Assembly: GCA_964545715.1 (NCBI GenBank)
Contig: CAZJHX010000052.1
Span: 1 to 64,000, forward strand
Direction of reading: 5' to 3'
Source: CAZJHX01 sp964545715
Lineage (GTDB): Bacteria; Myxococcota_A; UBA9042; GCA-2863065
DNA: 64,000 nucleotides
This document shows positions 17,938 to 27,141 of the stretch, one piece after another. The position numbers and the translations under genes are program-made. Below the pieces are notes generated by a model. It worked only from the letters and a program-made list of their open reading frames with translations, was not told the origin of the DNA and did no database searches. Position 1 is the first letter of the stretch. Each line of letters begins with the position of its first letter.

Positions 17938-19839
17938 ATGGAGCAGCCGAAGTCGTGTCCGGTTTGCTACGAGCAGTACCCTCCAGGCGTCACGTGTTGT
18001 CCCGCGGACGGGATGGCGCTGGTTTGCACGGATGAGTGCGACCTGGTGGGCCGCCTGCTGGACGGCCGCTACTACGTTATCGAGAAGATCGGGCGCGGCG
18101 GCATGGGCATCGTTTATCGCGCCGAGCAGCGTCTGCTGAGCCGTCAGGTGGCGGTCAAGGTGCTGAGCGGCAAGCTCAACGACGAGGGCAGCGCCATCAA
18201 GCGCTTCCGCAAAGAGGCGCGCGCGATCGCGGCGCTGCGGAGCGAGCACACAGTCACGGTCTTCGATATGGGCGTCACCTCCGACGGGCTGCTCTACTAC
18301 GCGATGGACCTGTTGGAGGGGCAGTCCCTGGCGCACGTCCTGCTCAAAGAGGGGGTGCTCGGCTACCACCGCGCCGCGGACATCGCGCTTCAAGTCTGCG
18401 CGTCGCTGGAAGAGGCCCACCGCAAGAGCATCCTGCATCGCGACATCAAGCCCGAGAACATCTTCTTGTCGCCCGAGGGCGGTGGGGAGCACGTCACTGT
18501 TCTGGATTTCGGCCTGGCCAAGCTGATCGGGGACTTCACCGGCACCGTCGTCACCCAGATCGGCGCCGTCGCCGGCACCCCTGAATACATGAGCCCTGAG
18601 CAAGCGACCGGCGAGGAGCTGGACGGCCGCACCGATCTCTACTCTCTCGGAGTCGTGCTCTACACCATGCTCACGGGCACCGTGCCGTTCTCCGGCGATC
18701 GCATGATGGCCACCATGCTGATGCACGTCGAAGAGCCGCTGGTCCCGGTCAACATGCGCAACCCCAACGCCAATGTGCCCGGCCCGATCGAGGCCTTCGT
18801 CACGCAGGCGATGGCCAAAGACCGCAATGAGCGTTTCAGCACCGTGCAGGCCTTTCGCGCCGCGCTCTCGGACGCGCTGGCCCTGGCTGCTCGCACGGGG
18901 TGGGGCAGCGCCGCAACGCTCTATCGCAAGGTTCCGTCCGCGCCCGGGGTGCAGGTCGCTCAGACCCGGCTGGGCGACACCGCGCACGACCTGGACGCCG
19001 CGTCTCGTACGGTCGTCAGTCCCACAGCCGTCCGACGCGCCGACACGGTCCTCTCCATGGGGCCAGCGCCACACGCCACGGTCGAGGAGCCGGTCGCCAC
19101 CCCGATCGTCGCCAGAACCGCAATCGTGGCCCGCGTGCCCTCTGCCGCCCGCTCGGAACACGGCACCGATGTCGACAATGCCGCCGTGCAAACCCGGATC
19201 GACGACCCCTCGTTTGTGTTGCCCGGTACGCGCAAGCGGTCGCGCCGTCCGCTGCTGGCCGCCATATTCTTCGGCGTGCTTGTGGTCTGCGCTGTCGGCG
19301 TGGCGATGTGGCTCGCGCGCCAATCGCCTCAGGCGCCGTCCATACCACCTGCGCAGGCCACCGCCCATACGCAGAGCGCCGCCGTGGCGCCCGCCGCGAC
19401 GCCGACATCGACGCCGTCGGCCGCGCCGCAGAGCCCCGACATGCAGGGTGCGCCCGTTGCGGGTGCCCGCCCCGCTCGCAGCGCTCCCGCGGCAAAACCA
19501 GTTGAGACCCCCGAGGCGGCAGCGCCAGCGGTTGTTGTCCGGCTGCCACGCCGCCCCGCGTTGCTTCATGTCTCGTACGGTCGTCGCCAGCTCGACCACG
19601 CCCCCGCGCTGGTGAAGCGGCTTTCAACGGGCCGCAGAGCGGTCGCTGCGGGCAGGGCCGCGCTGGATCGGCGCCGTTACCGACGCGCACTGAAGCACTT
19701 CAAAAGGGCTCAGAAGCTGCTGGGCAGAACTCCGGAGCTCGCCAAGCTCGTGACCACGACGCGCAGCCGGATGAAGCGCAGGCCGCCGAAGAAGCGGGTC
19801 GACTCGGATTTTCTGGGGATCGGCAAGCTGCCCGAGTAA
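17938..19839 (+). CDS. Membrane-anchored Ser/Thr protein kinase with N-terminal zinc-ribbon-like motif
   Basis: This 633-residue Hanks-type kinase starts with a four-Cys motif (C-P-V-C ... C-C-P-A-D-G, residues 7-24). The kinase domain is at about 45-310, with Gly loop G-R-G-G-M-G (52-57), Lys74 in V-A-V-K, H-R-D-I-K-P-E-N (Asp169), D-F-G (190-192) and G-T-P-E-Y-M-S-P-E. All catalytic residues are present. A linker rich in Ala, Thr and Arg leads to one transmembrane helix at about 437-458. An exported Pro/Ala-rich region and a Lys/Arg-rich repeat-like tail follow. The kinase is therefore cytoplasmic and the C terminus periplasmic. The next gene (29 bases on) is a TPR/two-TM protein and is a possible partner. 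It is likely leaderless. Confidence 0.93.
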   Translation: MEQPKSCPVCYEQYPPGVTCCPADGMALVCTDECDLVGRLLDGRYYVIEKIGRGGMGIVYRAEQRLLSRQVAVKVLSGKLNDEGSAIKRFRKEARAIAALRSEHTVTVFDMGVTSDGLLYYAMDLLEGQSLAHVLLKEGVLGYHRAADIALQVCASLEEAHRKSILHRDIKPENIFLSPEGGGEHVTVLDFGLAKLIGDFTGTVVTQIGAVAGTPEYMSPEQATGEELDGRTDLYSLGVVLYTMLTGTVPFSGDRMMATMLMHVEEPLVPVNMRNPNANVPGPIEAFVTQAMAKDRNERFSTVQAFRAALSDALALAARTGWGSAATLYRKVPSAPGVQVAQTRLGDTAHDLDAASRTVVSPTAVRRADTVLSMGPAPHATVEEPVATPIVARTAIVARVPSAARSEHGTDVDNAAVQTRIDDPSFVLPGTRKRSRRPLLAAIFFGVLVVCAVGVAMWLARQSPQAPSIPPAQATAHTQSAAVAPAATPTSTPSAAPQSPDMQGAPVAGARPARSAPAAKPVETPEAAAPAVVVRLPRRPALLHVSYGRRQLDHAPALVKRLSTGRRAVAAGRAALDRRRYRRALKHFKRAQKLLGRTPELAKLVTTTRSRMKRRPPKKRVDSDFLGIGKLPE

Positions 19840-19868
19840 CACATCGCGGGCATGGTATCTTCTAGCCC

Positions 19869-20909
19869 ATGCTTGAGCGCGCAATCCGCCTGGTCGTCGT
19901 GCTGGTGGCGCTGGTGATGCTGTGGCCCGCGCCGGCCCGGTCCCAGACGTCGCAGGCGGCTCAGCGCTTCAACGAGGGGCTCGATCTGGCCCGCAAAAAA
20001 CAATACAGCGCCGCCATCACGATCTGGTTGACCGTCATCGACAAGCTGGATCCCGCGGTGCAACCCAGCCTGCACAAGGCGCTCGGGCTCGCGTATCGCA
20101 AAACCAAAAAGCTGCCCGAAGCCTGGCATCACCTGCAGCGGGCCCGGACATTGGCGACCAGGCCCGACCCGCAGGTCGCGCGATGGCAGGCCGCCGTCAC
20201 TCGGAAGCTGGCCAAGCGTTACCGGCCTCTGCAGGTCTCCTGCGGAGAGACGGCCGCGACGATCCGGTTCGGCGCAGGTGAGTCCACGCCCACGTACGCG
20301 TGCCCGGTCGCGTGGTGGCTCAAGCCGGGCAAGCGCTCGGTGTGGATGGCCGTTCAGGGTGGCAAGTTCAAGCGGACCGAGGTCCGAGTGCCCGCCGCGG
20401 CCCGCAAACAGCCTCTTCAGGTGTCGCTGGCGCCTCCGAAGCCCCCGCCGGCCCAGATTCGTGTCGAGCAGCCTCGCCCTCAGGTCGTCCAGCTGGCCAA
20501 GCCGAAGTTGATGCCCGTGGTGGTGGCCCAGCCCGATCCGGAGCCGGGCTCGGCCTGGGGCTGGGTGACGGTGGGAACAGGCGTCGCCCTCGTCGCCGCC
20601 GCCGGTACGCTGCACGGCCTCTCATTTGCGCGAAACGAGACGCTGCACGAACAGTATCTCGACCCGGCCGCTGCGCCCCCGGGCCTCTCGCCCAAAGCGG
20701 CCTACGATCAGGCCTACGACGACGAGGTCTTCGCCACCATTACCACCGCCTATGTGCTGTACGGCGCCGGTGCGGTGGCTCTGATCGCCGGCACAATCCT
20801 GGTCGCGCTGGACGCGCCGGCGGAAGACAAACCGGCCCGACACACGTGGCGCCTGCACCCGGTTGGGCCGGCGGGTACGAGAGGCGCAACGCTGGACGTG
20901 CGCTTCTGA
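19869..20909 (+). CDS. TPR/PEGA-like envelope protein with two C-terminal membrane segments
   Basis: The 346-residue protein has a signal peptide ending A-R-S-Q (about residue 26). A TPR-like helical region covers about 30-120 (F-N-E-G-L-D-L-A-R-K and L-G-L-A-Y-R-K). A small beta domain with a C-G-E-T ... Y-A-C-P-V pair follows, then a Pro-rich linker. Two hydrophobic segments near 236-256 and 297-317 flank a short hydrophilic loop. This layout is common in myxobacteria next to Ser/Thr kinase genes, but the function is not established. ATG 19869 follows TATCTT (19856-19861) by 7 bases, so it may have its own leaderless promoter inside the kinase cluster. Confidence 0.75.
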   Translation: MLERAIRLVVVLVALVMLWPAPARSQTSQAAQRFNEGLDLARKKQYSAAITIWLTVIDKLDPAVQPSLHKALGLAYRKTKKLPEAWHHLQRARTLATRPDPQVARWQAAVTRKLAKRYRPLQVSCGETAATIRFGAGESTPTYACPVAWWLKPGKRSVWMAVQGGKFKRTEVRVPAAARKQPLQVSLAPPKPPPAQIRVEQPRPQVVQLAKPKLMPVVVAQPDPEPGSAWGWVTVGTGVALVAAAGTLHGLSFARNETLHEQYLDPAAAPPGLSPKAAYDQAYDDEVFATITTAYVLYGAGAVALIAGTILVALDAPAEDKPARHTWRLHPVGPAGTRGATLDVRF

Positions 20910-21025
20910 GCGGGCAGCCGACCGACACCTCCGCGGAGCCGAAAGCCCGGTTGTGACCGGATACGGGACTGCTGCCCGGTCCGGGCGGCGACCTCATCGG
21001 CATCATAGCGAGGCCGCTGTCCGCT

Positions 21026-22432
21026 GTGATGACGGTGCTCATGCTCTTGGCGGTGGCGGCCATCATGATCACCGATCGGGTGCTGGGCCTGCCGTCGACC
21101 GCGCCATACGGCGTGATAGCGGCCGGCGTGCTGCTCGGCGCGCTGGCGGCGATCGGGTCGGGGCGCCTGACTCCGGGCGTGATGCGTTTGCTCCAGGTCG
21201 GCAGCGCGCTCACGGTGACTGCGCTCATCGTGTATCGCGGTCAGCTCGGCATGGAGGCCGCGACCTCCGACGCGGCGGCGACGGCTGTCTGGTATCGCAC
21301 CATGCTGCACGCCTCGATTCTCATGGCGACGTATGCCGCGCTGTCGCTGGACCGTCCGGAGCGCACGGTGCCCTTGTTGCTGGCCGCAGGCATGGCGCCG
21401 CTGACGCTTCGATTCCATGAGACGGGCGCCCTGATCATGGGGGCCGCAACGCTGGTCTGTGCGGCGGCTGCCGGGCTCATGGACAAGCTCTTCCGCAAGG
21501 TGGCGCAAGGGCAGGAAGACACCCAGTACGAGCTTCTGGAGCAGATCGGCGGCGGCGGAATGGGCGAGGTGTGGCTCGCCCGGTACAAGACGCTGGCGCG
21601 CCCGGCTGCTGTGAAGATCATTCGGCCGGACCTGCTGTGCGGCAAGGACGCGGACGCCGCCAAGCGGCTCGTCACGCTGTTTGAGCGCGAGGCGCGTGCG
21701 ACGGCCGGCCTGCGCAGCGCCAACACGGTCGAGGTGTACGACTTCGGCACGACGCCGGGCGGCATCTTCTATTACGTGATGGAGTACCTGGAGGGCGTCG
21801 ACCTGGAGCAGCTTGTCGCCCAGCACGGCGCGGTCAGTCCGGAGCGCGCTGTGCACTGGCTGCTGCAGGCCTGTGAGTCGCTTGCGGAGGCGCACGGTCG
21901 CGGTTTGGTTCATCGCGACATCAAGCCCGCAAACCTGCATGTGGGGCGGCTGGGGCTGCGCTCGGACGTGCTCAAGGTGTTGGACTTCGGCCTGGTCAAA
22001 CCGACCACCAGCGCCGCGAGGTCGCAGGACGCCGAAGACGTGGAGTTTTCAGGCACCCCCGCGTACGCATCGCCCGAATCGGTAGAGGGCGAGGACACGG
22101 TGGACGCGCGCACCGACATCTATGCGCTGGGCTGTGTGGCGTACTGGCTGCTGACTGGCGAGCACGTTTTTTCGGAGAGCAGCGTGGTGAAGATGCTGCT
22201 GGCTCACGCCGACGCCGCGCCGGTTCCACCGTCGGAGCGCACGGAGCTGCCGGTGCCCGCGTGTATCGACGCGGCGGTGCTGCGCTGCCTGGCCAAAGAC
22301 CCGGCGGACCGCTTTCAAACGGCGATGGAGCTGCGCGACGCGCTCGCCGGGTGCGATGTCGGCGGCAGCTGGAGCCCACAGCGCGCCGATCGCTGGTGGG
22401 ACACGCACCACCCACGCCAGTTGGCCACCTGA
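21026..22432 (+). CDS. Ser/Thr protein kinase with N-terminal membrane domain
   Basis: This 468-residue protein begins with about five hydrophobic helices (residues 1-150), followed by a Hanks-type kinase at about 168-440. Visible motifs are G-G-G-G-M-G-E-V, A-A-V-K (Lys in beta-3), H-R-D-I-K-P-A-N near 296, D-F-G-L near 320 and a shortened activation loop ending G-T-P-A-Y-A-S-P-E-S. There is no C-terminal sensor domain, so signal input would come from the membrane part. The arrangement (membrane domain first, kinase last) is the reverse of the neighbouring kinase at 17938. GTG 21026 is the earliest in-frame start after a stop at 20954; ATG 21029 is equally possible. Regulation is not visible. 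Confidence 0.9.
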   Translation: MMTVLMLLAVAAIMITDRVLGLPSTAPYGVIAAGVLLGALAAIGSGRLTPGVMRLLQVGSALTVTALIVYRGQLGMEAATSDAAATAVWYRTMLHASILMATYAALSLDRPERTVPLLLAAGMAPLTLRFHETGALIMGAATLVCAAAAGLMDKLFRKVAQGQEDTQYELLEQIGGGGMGEVWLARYKTLARPAAVKIIRPDLLCGKDADAAKRLVTLFEREARATAGLRSANTVEVYDFGTTPGGIFYYVMEYLEGVDLEQLVAQHGAVSPERAVHWLLQACESLAEAHGRGLVHRDIKPANLHVGRLGLRSDVLKVLDFGLVKPTTSAARSQDAEDVEFSGTPAYASPESVEGEDTVDARTDIYALGCVAYWLLTGEHVFSESSVVKMLLAHADAAPVPPSERTELPVPACIDAAVLRCLAKDPADRFQTAMELRDALAGCDVGGSWSPQRADRWWDTHHPRQLAT

Positions 22433-22443
22433 GCGTTGCCGGG

Positions 22444-22473
22444 TTGACAGCGAGCGCAGCGGTCCCCGATTCT
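22444..22473 (+). promoter_or_regulatory. Sigma-70-like promoter
   Basis: A consensus TTGACA (22444-22449) is followed after 18 bases by GATTCT (22468-22473). This gives a leader of about 28 bases containing a strong AGGAGGGG ribosome-binding site before GTG 22508. It is one of the clearest standard promoters in the window. Confidence 0.55.
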
Positions 22474-22507
22474 CAGGGCTCGCAGACAACCTAGGAGGGG
22501 CACAGCC

Positions 22508-23452
22508 GTGGTCAGCATCAAGGATCAGGTAGGAGAGAGCGCGTTCGAGGACATGCGGGCGCTGCTGGAGAAGTCGCATCCAGGCTGCGCGCCCGCCTCC
22601 GACGCCGACGTCGACGTTGTGTTTGCAGCCCTGGCGAAGCGGCCGGACAGCTCATACAGCCACCTGAAGGTCCCGCCGCCGACGCTCCCCAGCCCAAAGG
22701 AGTCGCACAAGATCACGCACTACAAGATCGACTCAATACACACACGCGTCGGGTTGGCGGCGCCGTACGAGGAGTTCTGTGGCGACCTGGCGATGATCCG
22801 GTTCGACCTGCCGACCGAGTCGGACGTCACGGTGCAGTCGTTTGCCGGCCGGTCAGAGCCCAGCGACCGGCTGCTGCCCGATCTGCCCACGCTGCAGTCG
22901 TGGTGCAGCGAGCAGGGCCTGGACTTCACCCCGCGGCGCGCGGAGATGGTCACGCCCCCGCGAACGGGAACGCGGTTTGGGGCTGTCTCCCTCTACTTTC
23001 TCTACAAAGCGGCGGACGACGCGCTCCCCAGCGCGTATATCGTGGAGCCGGGCTACGCGACCGGCGCACCGGCGGTCGATTACCTGCAAAACACGATGGA
23101 GACGCACATCGACCACAGGTGCGAGTTCGCCGGCACGTCGTTCGCAAACGAGGACAACACCTACAAGGGCTACGTCACCATGGACGGCGCCCAGATCAAG
23201 CTGCTGCACGTCGAGAGCTGGACCACGGATAACGAGAACTACATCCAGGTCGACGCCAACTTCAAACAGGTCGTGATGACTGAGCCTACACTGGGCGTCG
23301 ACACCCTGTTGGAGTCCATGTGCCGGGTCTCCGCCATCGCCAACGCCATCGACGTCGAGACTTCGATGAAGTTTCAGGACGAGCTCGGCGCCATCGGCAT
23401 GACGGCGCTGGACTGGATCGAGCCGCCGAAGGATCAGTCCCACGACTCTTAG
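22508..23452 (+). CDS. Unknown 314-residue soluble protein
   Basis: I do not recognise this protein. It has no signal peptide or transmembrane segment. It starts with a helical acidic region, then an alternating hydrophobic pattern consistent with beta structure, with aromatic-rich stretches (S-L-Y-F-L-Y-K and Y-K-G-Y-V-T-M-D-G). It ends with a helical segment and the acidic tail P-P-K-D-Q-S-H-D-S. GTG 22508 is supported by AGGAGGGG nine bases upstream and by a consensus promoter. Its TAG stop overlaps the TAA stop of the convergent kinase-ATPase gene (shared TTAG at 23449-23452). The strong expression signals suggest an abundant protein. Confidence 0.7.
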   Translation: MVSIKDQVGESAFEDMRALLEKSHPGCAPASDADVDVVFAALAKRPDSSYSHLKVPPPTLPSPKESHKITHYKIDSIHTRVGLAAPYEEFCGDLAMIRFDLPTESDVTVQSFAGRSEPSDRLLPDLPTLQSWCSEQGLDFTPRRAEMVTPPRTGTRFGAVSLYFLYKAADDALPSAYIVEPGYATGAPAVDYLQNTMETHIDHRCEFAGTSFANEDNTYKGYVTMDGAQIKLLHVESWTTDNENYIQVDANFKQVVMTEPTLGVDTLLESMCRVSAIANAIDVETSMKFQDELGAIGMTALDWIEPPKDQSHDS

Positions 23453-26400
23453 GGAGCGAGCATCGCGGCGAAGCGCTCGGGGTCTCGGATCGTCTGATCG
23501 CGGAGCCAGTCGTCGGTCGCCGTGACCAGCGCCCGGCCCTCGTCCCCGCCCAGCAGGCGGCCTCTCGCGCGGTCGGCCACTCTCGCATACAGCACCATTG
23601 AGGTGGCCTCGCACTGCAGCGCGGCGGTCTCCAGCCGGGCGACGGCCTCGCTCGTACGGCCCTCGGCGGCGTTCACGCATCCCGTCAGCAGCGTCGCCAG
23701 CGCCGAGGCCCAGGCCGCGCGCTCACGCCCCAACTTGGACGCGTCCGCCTTGGCGCGGCCCAGCAGCGCGGTGCTTTGGGATTTGTCGGCCATCGCAGCT
23801 CGAATGGCTGCGCGGCCACGAAGATACAGCGACTCGACGCGCACGGTCTGCACGCGCAGCAGGGCCGACCGCTTCAGGGGGCGCCAGGTCTCGTCCAGCC
23901 GCTTCAGCGCCGTCATGCCCTCGCCGCGATACAGGTCGATCTGGGTCTCTGCCAGCAGGTCCCAATAGTGCTGTGTGTGGAAGCCGCGGCGTGACCAGCG
24001 CTTGATGGCGTTCTCCAGCTCCGCCCGAGCGCGCTCCGGCTTGTCGCGCACCAGCCACACCAGGTTGGGCAGCCCGGTTTGCACGCTGGTGGACACGTAC
24101 ATGTCGCCGCGGTCATGGGCGTCGCGGACCAGCTCCGGGACGCGGCGGCTCAGCTCGCTCATCTCCCCCAGGTAGGCCAGGCTCCACAGCGCGGTCATTC
24201 GCGCGCTGCCCAGCTCCCATGCCACACCGCTGCAATTCTCCAACAGCGCGGCCTCCGCCTCGCGGCAAAGCCTGAGCGCCGCGGCCCAACGACCCTCCAT
24301 GTACGCCGCGATGCCGGCGATCACGAGACCGTACGCCTGCAGGTACTCGTCGCCGCTCTCGCCGGCCATCGTCTGTGCGCGATTCAAGAGCATGGCCGTG
24401 CGCGCCGTGTTCGGCGTGCCCTGTGTCGATGAGAAGCCCGCTTCGCTGGCGACGGCGCGACAGATCCGCGACGTGTCGCCCGAGCCCAGGGCATACAGCA
24501 GATGGCGTGTCTGAAAGTCGGCCGCACGGATGTTGTCGATCACGCCCAGCCCGACCGTCACCGTCCAGCACGCATCCAGGCGCCGGCGCTCATCGTCGGT
24601 GATCTGCTCGGCCGGTCGTGCGATGAAGCCCAGCCCGCGGACCTTCAACTGAAAGCGCCGCCACAACAGCGACGCCAGCGCGCGGCCCGGCGTCTCGGCC
24701 AGGCGCATGTGGACGTCCTCCAGGACGCGATCCAGCGACTCCAGCCCCTTGTCCACGTGGCCTGCGCGCAGGTACTGCTCGGCTGCCCGCCGGGTCAGCT
24801 CCAGACCCTCAGACTCGGTTGAGCCGGCCACTGCGTCCAAGAACGCGCGCGCGGCCTCTGAGCCCCGGCCGCTTGCCGACAGCGCCTCCCCAAGCTTGAT
24901 GACCAGCGCGGTGCGGGCCGTCTCGTCCTCCGTGAGCGCGATCGCGCGCGTGAAGAGCCCGGCCGCACGGTTGAACGCCAGCCCGCTGACGGCACGGTCC
25001 GCCGCCGCCACCAGATACACAGCGCTGCGCTTCTCGAGCCCGGCGCGCTCCAGGTGGTACGCGATGATCTCCGGGTCCACATCGTCCAGCACCTCCAGCG
25101 CCACCGCCAGGTCACGGTGGCGCGTGGCCACGTCGGTTTGACCCACCAGCGTGTCGCGCAGCCCCTCGTGCGCCAGCACGACCTGGTCTCGGGAGCCCGT
25201 GGCCCGAATGAGCCCGCTCGCCCGCAGCGCCTCGATCGCCGCGTGACCGTGTGTGCCCAGCGCGGCCGCCCGCGTCGCCACGGTCGTGCGTATCGGGCCA
25301 CCGGCGATCGCTACGACGCCCAGCAGCCGCTTGGAGTCCGCATCCAGCGTCTCCAGACGAGCCTCCAGTACGCGATCCAAGCGGACCTGCTCCACTCCCG
25401 CCGGCGTGGCCGCCAGGCCCGGCCAGGCTTTCAGAAACGCCACGATATCGCCCACCAGCGCGGGGTTGCCGCCGGACTCTCCAACCAGCGCGTCCAGCAC
25501 CTCGGGTAGCGCCTTCTCGTCGCCCAGCAGCTGCTCCGCCAACAGCCGCGTCTGCGCCGGATCCAGCGCCTCGATCGGCACGTCCACCGCGGGGGTTTTG
25601 GCGCTCTGCAGCGTGTCCAGCAGCCCGGCCAGCACCGGCGCCGACGCGGCGTCCTCTGTGCGATAGCCGAGCACCAGCAGCGCGATTGGCCCATCCGGCG
25701 GTCGCAGCATGTGCGCCAGCAGCGCCGCGCCGTCCGGGTCCGCCCACTGCATGCCGTCGATGCAGACGATCAGCGGGCGGCGGTCGGCCAGACGCGCGAC
25801 AAGCTCCCGCAGCGCGTTGAAGGCGCGGCGCCGAACCTCCTTGGGGTCCGCGCCCGCCCGCACGCGCGTTGGCGCGGCCGCGATCGCGCGGACCCGGCGC
25901 ATTACGGGAAAGACGCGGGTGAGCGCCTCGATGTCGCGTGGCAGCAGCGCCTCCACCTCAGCCGCCGGCAGCTTGCTCATGAAGCGGCACAGCGAGTCGA
26001 TCGCGCTGTCCAGCACCCTGAACGGCACCAACTCCCGCTCGAAGCAGCGCCCCTTCAGCGCGACCAGCGTCGGATCGGCCGCCATGACGCGCGCTATGAA
26101 CTGTTGGATCAGCGCGGTTGTCCCGGCGCCCAGGCTCCCGTGCACCAAGCAGGTCGTCGCCTGACCGCCGCGCACGGTCTCAAGCGCGTCCTCGAGCTTC
26201 TTGAGTTCCTGGTCGCGACCCAGCAGCGTCGTGGTCTCTTTGGGCGCGGGGGCCGGCTCGGGTCTCAGCGCCGCGCCGGTGCCGATCAGCTCCGCCAGCA
26301 CCGCCTGTCCGGTCGGTCGGGCCAGCGGATCACGCCGCAGCAGCCCCTCGACCAGCACCAGTAGCCGGTCGGGCGCATCCGGGGCCAGCGCGCGCGGGGA

Positions 26401-27141
26401 GGGCGCGTCCTCCTGATGCTTGCCGATCAGGATGTCGCGCACCGATCCCTCAAAGGGCAGCCGCCCGGTGAGCGCCTCGTAGAGGATGACGCCTACCGCA
26501 TACCAGTCGCTCGCTTCGGTGACCTCTCCACCAAACGCCTGCTCCGGCGCCATGTAGGCAGGCGTTCCGATCATCCCCTGCTCGACGGACTCATAGATCT
26601 GATCGGACGAGAGCTCCCGCGCCAGGCCGAAGTCAAGCAGCACCACGCGCCCCTCGCCGGTCACCATCGCGTTGGACGGCTTGATGTCGCGGTGCAGGCG
26701 CCCGGCCGCATGCAGTGCGCGTACGCCGGACGCCAGCTGCGCAAAGATGCTGCGCACGGTGTCGGTCCCGGGGCGCGCCCGATCAACCGTCTCGTCGCCT
26801 GCGCTGACGCCGGCGTCCGGCTCGGCCGCCGTGGCCTGCACGTACGTCAGTAGGTCCGCGCCCCGCACCAACTCCATGGTGAAGAACCAGCGGTCGTCTT
26901 CGGAGAACAGCTCGTACAGCTGCACCAGCGTGGGGTGCGAGACGTCCGCCAGCGCCCGGAACTCTCGCTTGAGCGCGTAGATGGAGTCCGGGCTCATCCC
27001 GTGCAACGTCTTGAGCGCCACAACCGCGTCGCGCTCGGTGTCCAGCGCCTCGTAGACGACGCCCATGGCGCCCGCGCCCAGCCGCCTGCGCACCTGGAAG
27101 CGTGTTGTACCCGCGAAGTCGCCGGTCGCGTGCTCGCTCAG
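23449..27141 (-). CDS. Ser/Thr kinase fused to an AAA/STAND-type ATPase and TPR-like repeats
   Basis: This is a large cytoplasmic signalling protein of about 1230 residues. The kinase is at about 15-275, with G-A-G-A-M-G-V-V-Y, A-L-K, H-R-D-I-K-P-S-N near 154 and D-F-G-L-A-R. It carries a 28-residue Ala/Asp-rich insertion before helix E. An ATPase domain follows with L-L-G-R-D-Q-E-L, a P-loop-like G-S-L-G-A-G-T-T near 337 in which the Walker A Lys is Thr, and Walker B I-D-G-M-Q-W-A-D near 460. The rest is helical TPR-like sequence. No ATG, GTG or TTG precedes the first kinase strand. CTG 27141, overlapping the upstream stop as CTGA, is the best start; GTG 27093 would delete strand beta-1. It forms an operon with the sigma-54 activator. 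Confidence 0.85.
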   Translation of the reverse strand: MSEHATGDFAGTTRFQVRRRLGAGAMGVVYEALDTERDAVVALKTLHGMSPDSIYALKREFRALADVSHPTLVQLYELFSEDDRWFFTMELVRGADLLTYVQATAAEPDAGVSAGDETVDRARPGTDTVRSIFAQLASGVRALHAAGRLHRDIKPSNAMVTGEGRVVLLDFGLARELSSDQIYESVEQGMIGTPAYMAPEQAFGGEVTEASDWYAVGVILYEALTGRLPFEGSVRDILIGKHQEDAPSPRALAPDAPDRLLVLVEGLLRRDPLARPTGQAVLAELIGTGAALRPEPAPAPKETTTLLGRDQELKKLEDALETVRGGQATTCLVHGSLGAGTTALIQQFIARVMAADPTLVALKGRCFERELVPFRVLDSAIDSLCRFMSKLPAAEVEALLPRDIEALTRVFPVMRRVRAIAAAPTRVRAGADPKEVRRRAFNALRELVARLADRRPLIVCIDGMQWADPDGAALLAHMLRPPDGPIALLVLGYRTEDAASAPVLAGLLDTLQSAKTPAVDVPIEALDPAQTRLLAEQLLGDEKALPEVLDALVGESGGNPALVGDIVAFLKAWPGLAATPAGVEQVRLDRVLEARLETLDADSKRLLGVVAIAGGPIRTTVATRAAALGTHGHAAIEALRASGLIRATGSRDQVVLAHEGLRDTLVGQTDVATRHRDLAVALEVLDDVDPEIIAYHLERAGLEKRSAVYLVAAADRAVSGLAFNRAAGLFTRAIALTEDETARTALVIKLGEALSASGRGSEAARAFLDAVAGSTESEGLELTRRAAEQYLRAGHVDKGLESLDRVLEDVHMRLAETPGRALASLLWRRFQLKVRGLGFIARPAEQITDDERRRLDACWTVTVGLGVIDNIRAADFQTRHLLYALGSGDTSRICRAVASEAGFSSTQGTPNTARTAMLLNRAQTMAGESGDEYLQAYGLVIAGIAAYMEGRWAAALRLCREAEAALLENCSGVAWELGSARMTALWSLAYLGEMSELSRRVPELVRDAHDRGDMYVSTSVQTGLPNLVWLVRDKPERARAELENAIKRWSRRGFHTQHYWDLLAETQIDLYRGEGMTALKRLDETWRPLKRSALLRVQTVRVESLYLRGRAAIRAAMADKSQSTALLGRAKADASKLGRERAAWASALATLLTGCVNAAEGRTSEAVARLETAALQCEATSMVLYARVADRARGRLLGGDEGRALVTATDDWLRDQTIRDPERFAAMLAP

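Noticed and set aside
20930..21020. Several GC-rich short palindromes between the TPR-like and kinase genes
   Set aside because: CTCCGCGGAG, CCGGT/ACCGG and GCCCGG/CCGGGC are common in GC-rich DNA and have no T-run or spacing pattern.
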